A stretch of DNA of 5,692 bases from Candidatus Babeliales bacterium (GTDB lineage Bacteria; Babelota; Babeliae; Babelales; JANWKD01), in assembly GCA_025451595.1 (NCBI GenBank), contig JANWKD010000083.1, positions 1 through 5,692 of the forward strand, written 5' to 3'. Numbering within the stretch: the first letter of the stretch is position 1; every line of letters begins with the position of its first letter. The notes below the pieces were generated by a model. The model worked only from the letters and a program-made list of their open reading frames with translations. It made no database searches and had not been told where the DNA came from. Shown piece after piece: positions 5,483 to 5,692 of the stretch. A program made the translations under genes and the position numbers.

Positions 5483-5522
5483 TTTGTGTAAATTTAAACA
5501 TGAAGTTATCGATTTGCACAAA
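5483..5522. repeat. 12-bp inverted repeat upstream of the ATPase gene
   Basis: Positions 5483-5494 (TTTGTGTAAATT) pair with 5511-5522 (GATTTGCACAAA), giving ten Watson-Crick pairs and two G-U pairs around a 16-base loop. No T-run follows on either strand, so it is not a standard intrinsic terminator. It lies between the pilN-like stop and the ATPase start and could be an operator or a leader hairpin. The two arms also read partly as a direct repeat (GATTTG...AAA). Confidence 0.45.
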
Positions 5523-5536
5523 CTGAAAGTGTTCAT

Positions 5537-5692
5537 ATGTATATCAAAAGAGAATTGAGCGAATCGCTGCAAAAATTCGCTCAATTTTATTATGTTGTTG
5601 CTGTTTTAGGCCCACGTCAATCGGGGAAAACCACCTTAGTAAAGAATGAATTTCAACATTATTATTATATTAATCTTGAAAGTCTTGATGTG
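5537..5692 (+). CDS. N-terminal part of an AAA_14/DUF4143-type ATPase (truncated by window end)
   Basis: The first 52 residues of a protein that runs past the window. A short helix (about 3-15) leads into a strand and the Walker A motif LGPRQSGKTTLVK (24-36), followed by YYYINLESLD. The order helix, LGPRQxGKTTL and a NLE-D pair soon after is typical of bacterial and archaeal AAA ATPases annotated as AAA_14 with a C-terminal DUF4143 domain. Their function is poorly known and they spread readily between genomes. Only the P-loop region is visible, so the C-terminal domain is inferred. No strong Shine-Dalgarno sequence precedes the ATG (AAAGTG at 5526-5531 is weak). It is preceded by an 86-bp spacer with an inverted repeat and is probably transcribed separately from the prmC operon. 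Confidence 0.8.
   Translation, partial: MYIKRELSESLQKFAQFYYVVAVLGPRQSGKTTLVKNEFQHYYYINLESLDV

Noticed and set aside
1..5692. CRISPR array, insertion sequence or other mobile element
   Set aside because: No regularly spaced repeats, transposase motifs or terminal inverted repeats with target duplications were seen.

Overview
This is a low-G+C (roughly one-third G+C by eye) bacterial chromosomal window. It holds eight complete and two truncated protein genes, plus a likely unannotated structured small RNA. Two genes are universal bacterial housekeeping genes: the SRP receptor gene ftsY and the release-factor methyltransferase gene prmC. A PilN-like inner-membrane protein and a signal-peptide protein with two C2H2-type zinc-finger motifs point to a didermal, host-associated bacterium. 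The AT-rich composition, the compact FtsY and the eukaryotic-looking exported zinc finger would suit an intracellular protist symbiont such as Candidatus Dependentiae (TM6). This assignment is inference; no rRNA or marker in the window proves it.

Layout. Positions 1-795 carry the tail of an unrecognised gene followed 21 bp later by a 200-residue protein of unknown function, probably one operon. A small exported C2H2 protein gene (784-1122, minus) converges on it with a 12-bp overlap. After a 200-bp intergenic region with a good sigma70-type promoter comes ftsY (1325-2212, plus). The 211-bp gap after ftsY holds a consensus TATAAT promoter and a sequence that folds into a three-way junction closed by a 10-bp stem and ending in six Ts, most simply read as a ~113-nt non-coding RNA (2320-2432). 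Its 3' end runs a few bases into an EamA/DMT transporter gene on the other strand (2424-3347). Upstream of the transporter, on the same strand, lies a 32-codon gene for a half zinc-ribbon microprotein (3395-3493) with a strong ribosome binding site.

From 3580 a plus-strand operon runs through a four-helix membrane protein, prmC (ATGA overlap, translationally coupled) and a PilN-like bitopic coiled-coil protein (15-bp gap, AAGGAG ribosome binding site). After an 86-bp spacer containing a 12-bp inverted repeat, the window ends inside a Walker-A ATPase of the AAA_14/DUF4143 type (5537 onward).

FtsY and PrmC serve core functions: membrane-protein targeting and translation termination. The transporter, zinc microproteins and DUF4143-type ATPase are accessory. 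The most promising unexplained elements are the structured RNA after ftsY, the exported zinc-finger protein, the zinc-ribbon microprotein, and a pilN-like gene without visible pilus partners.
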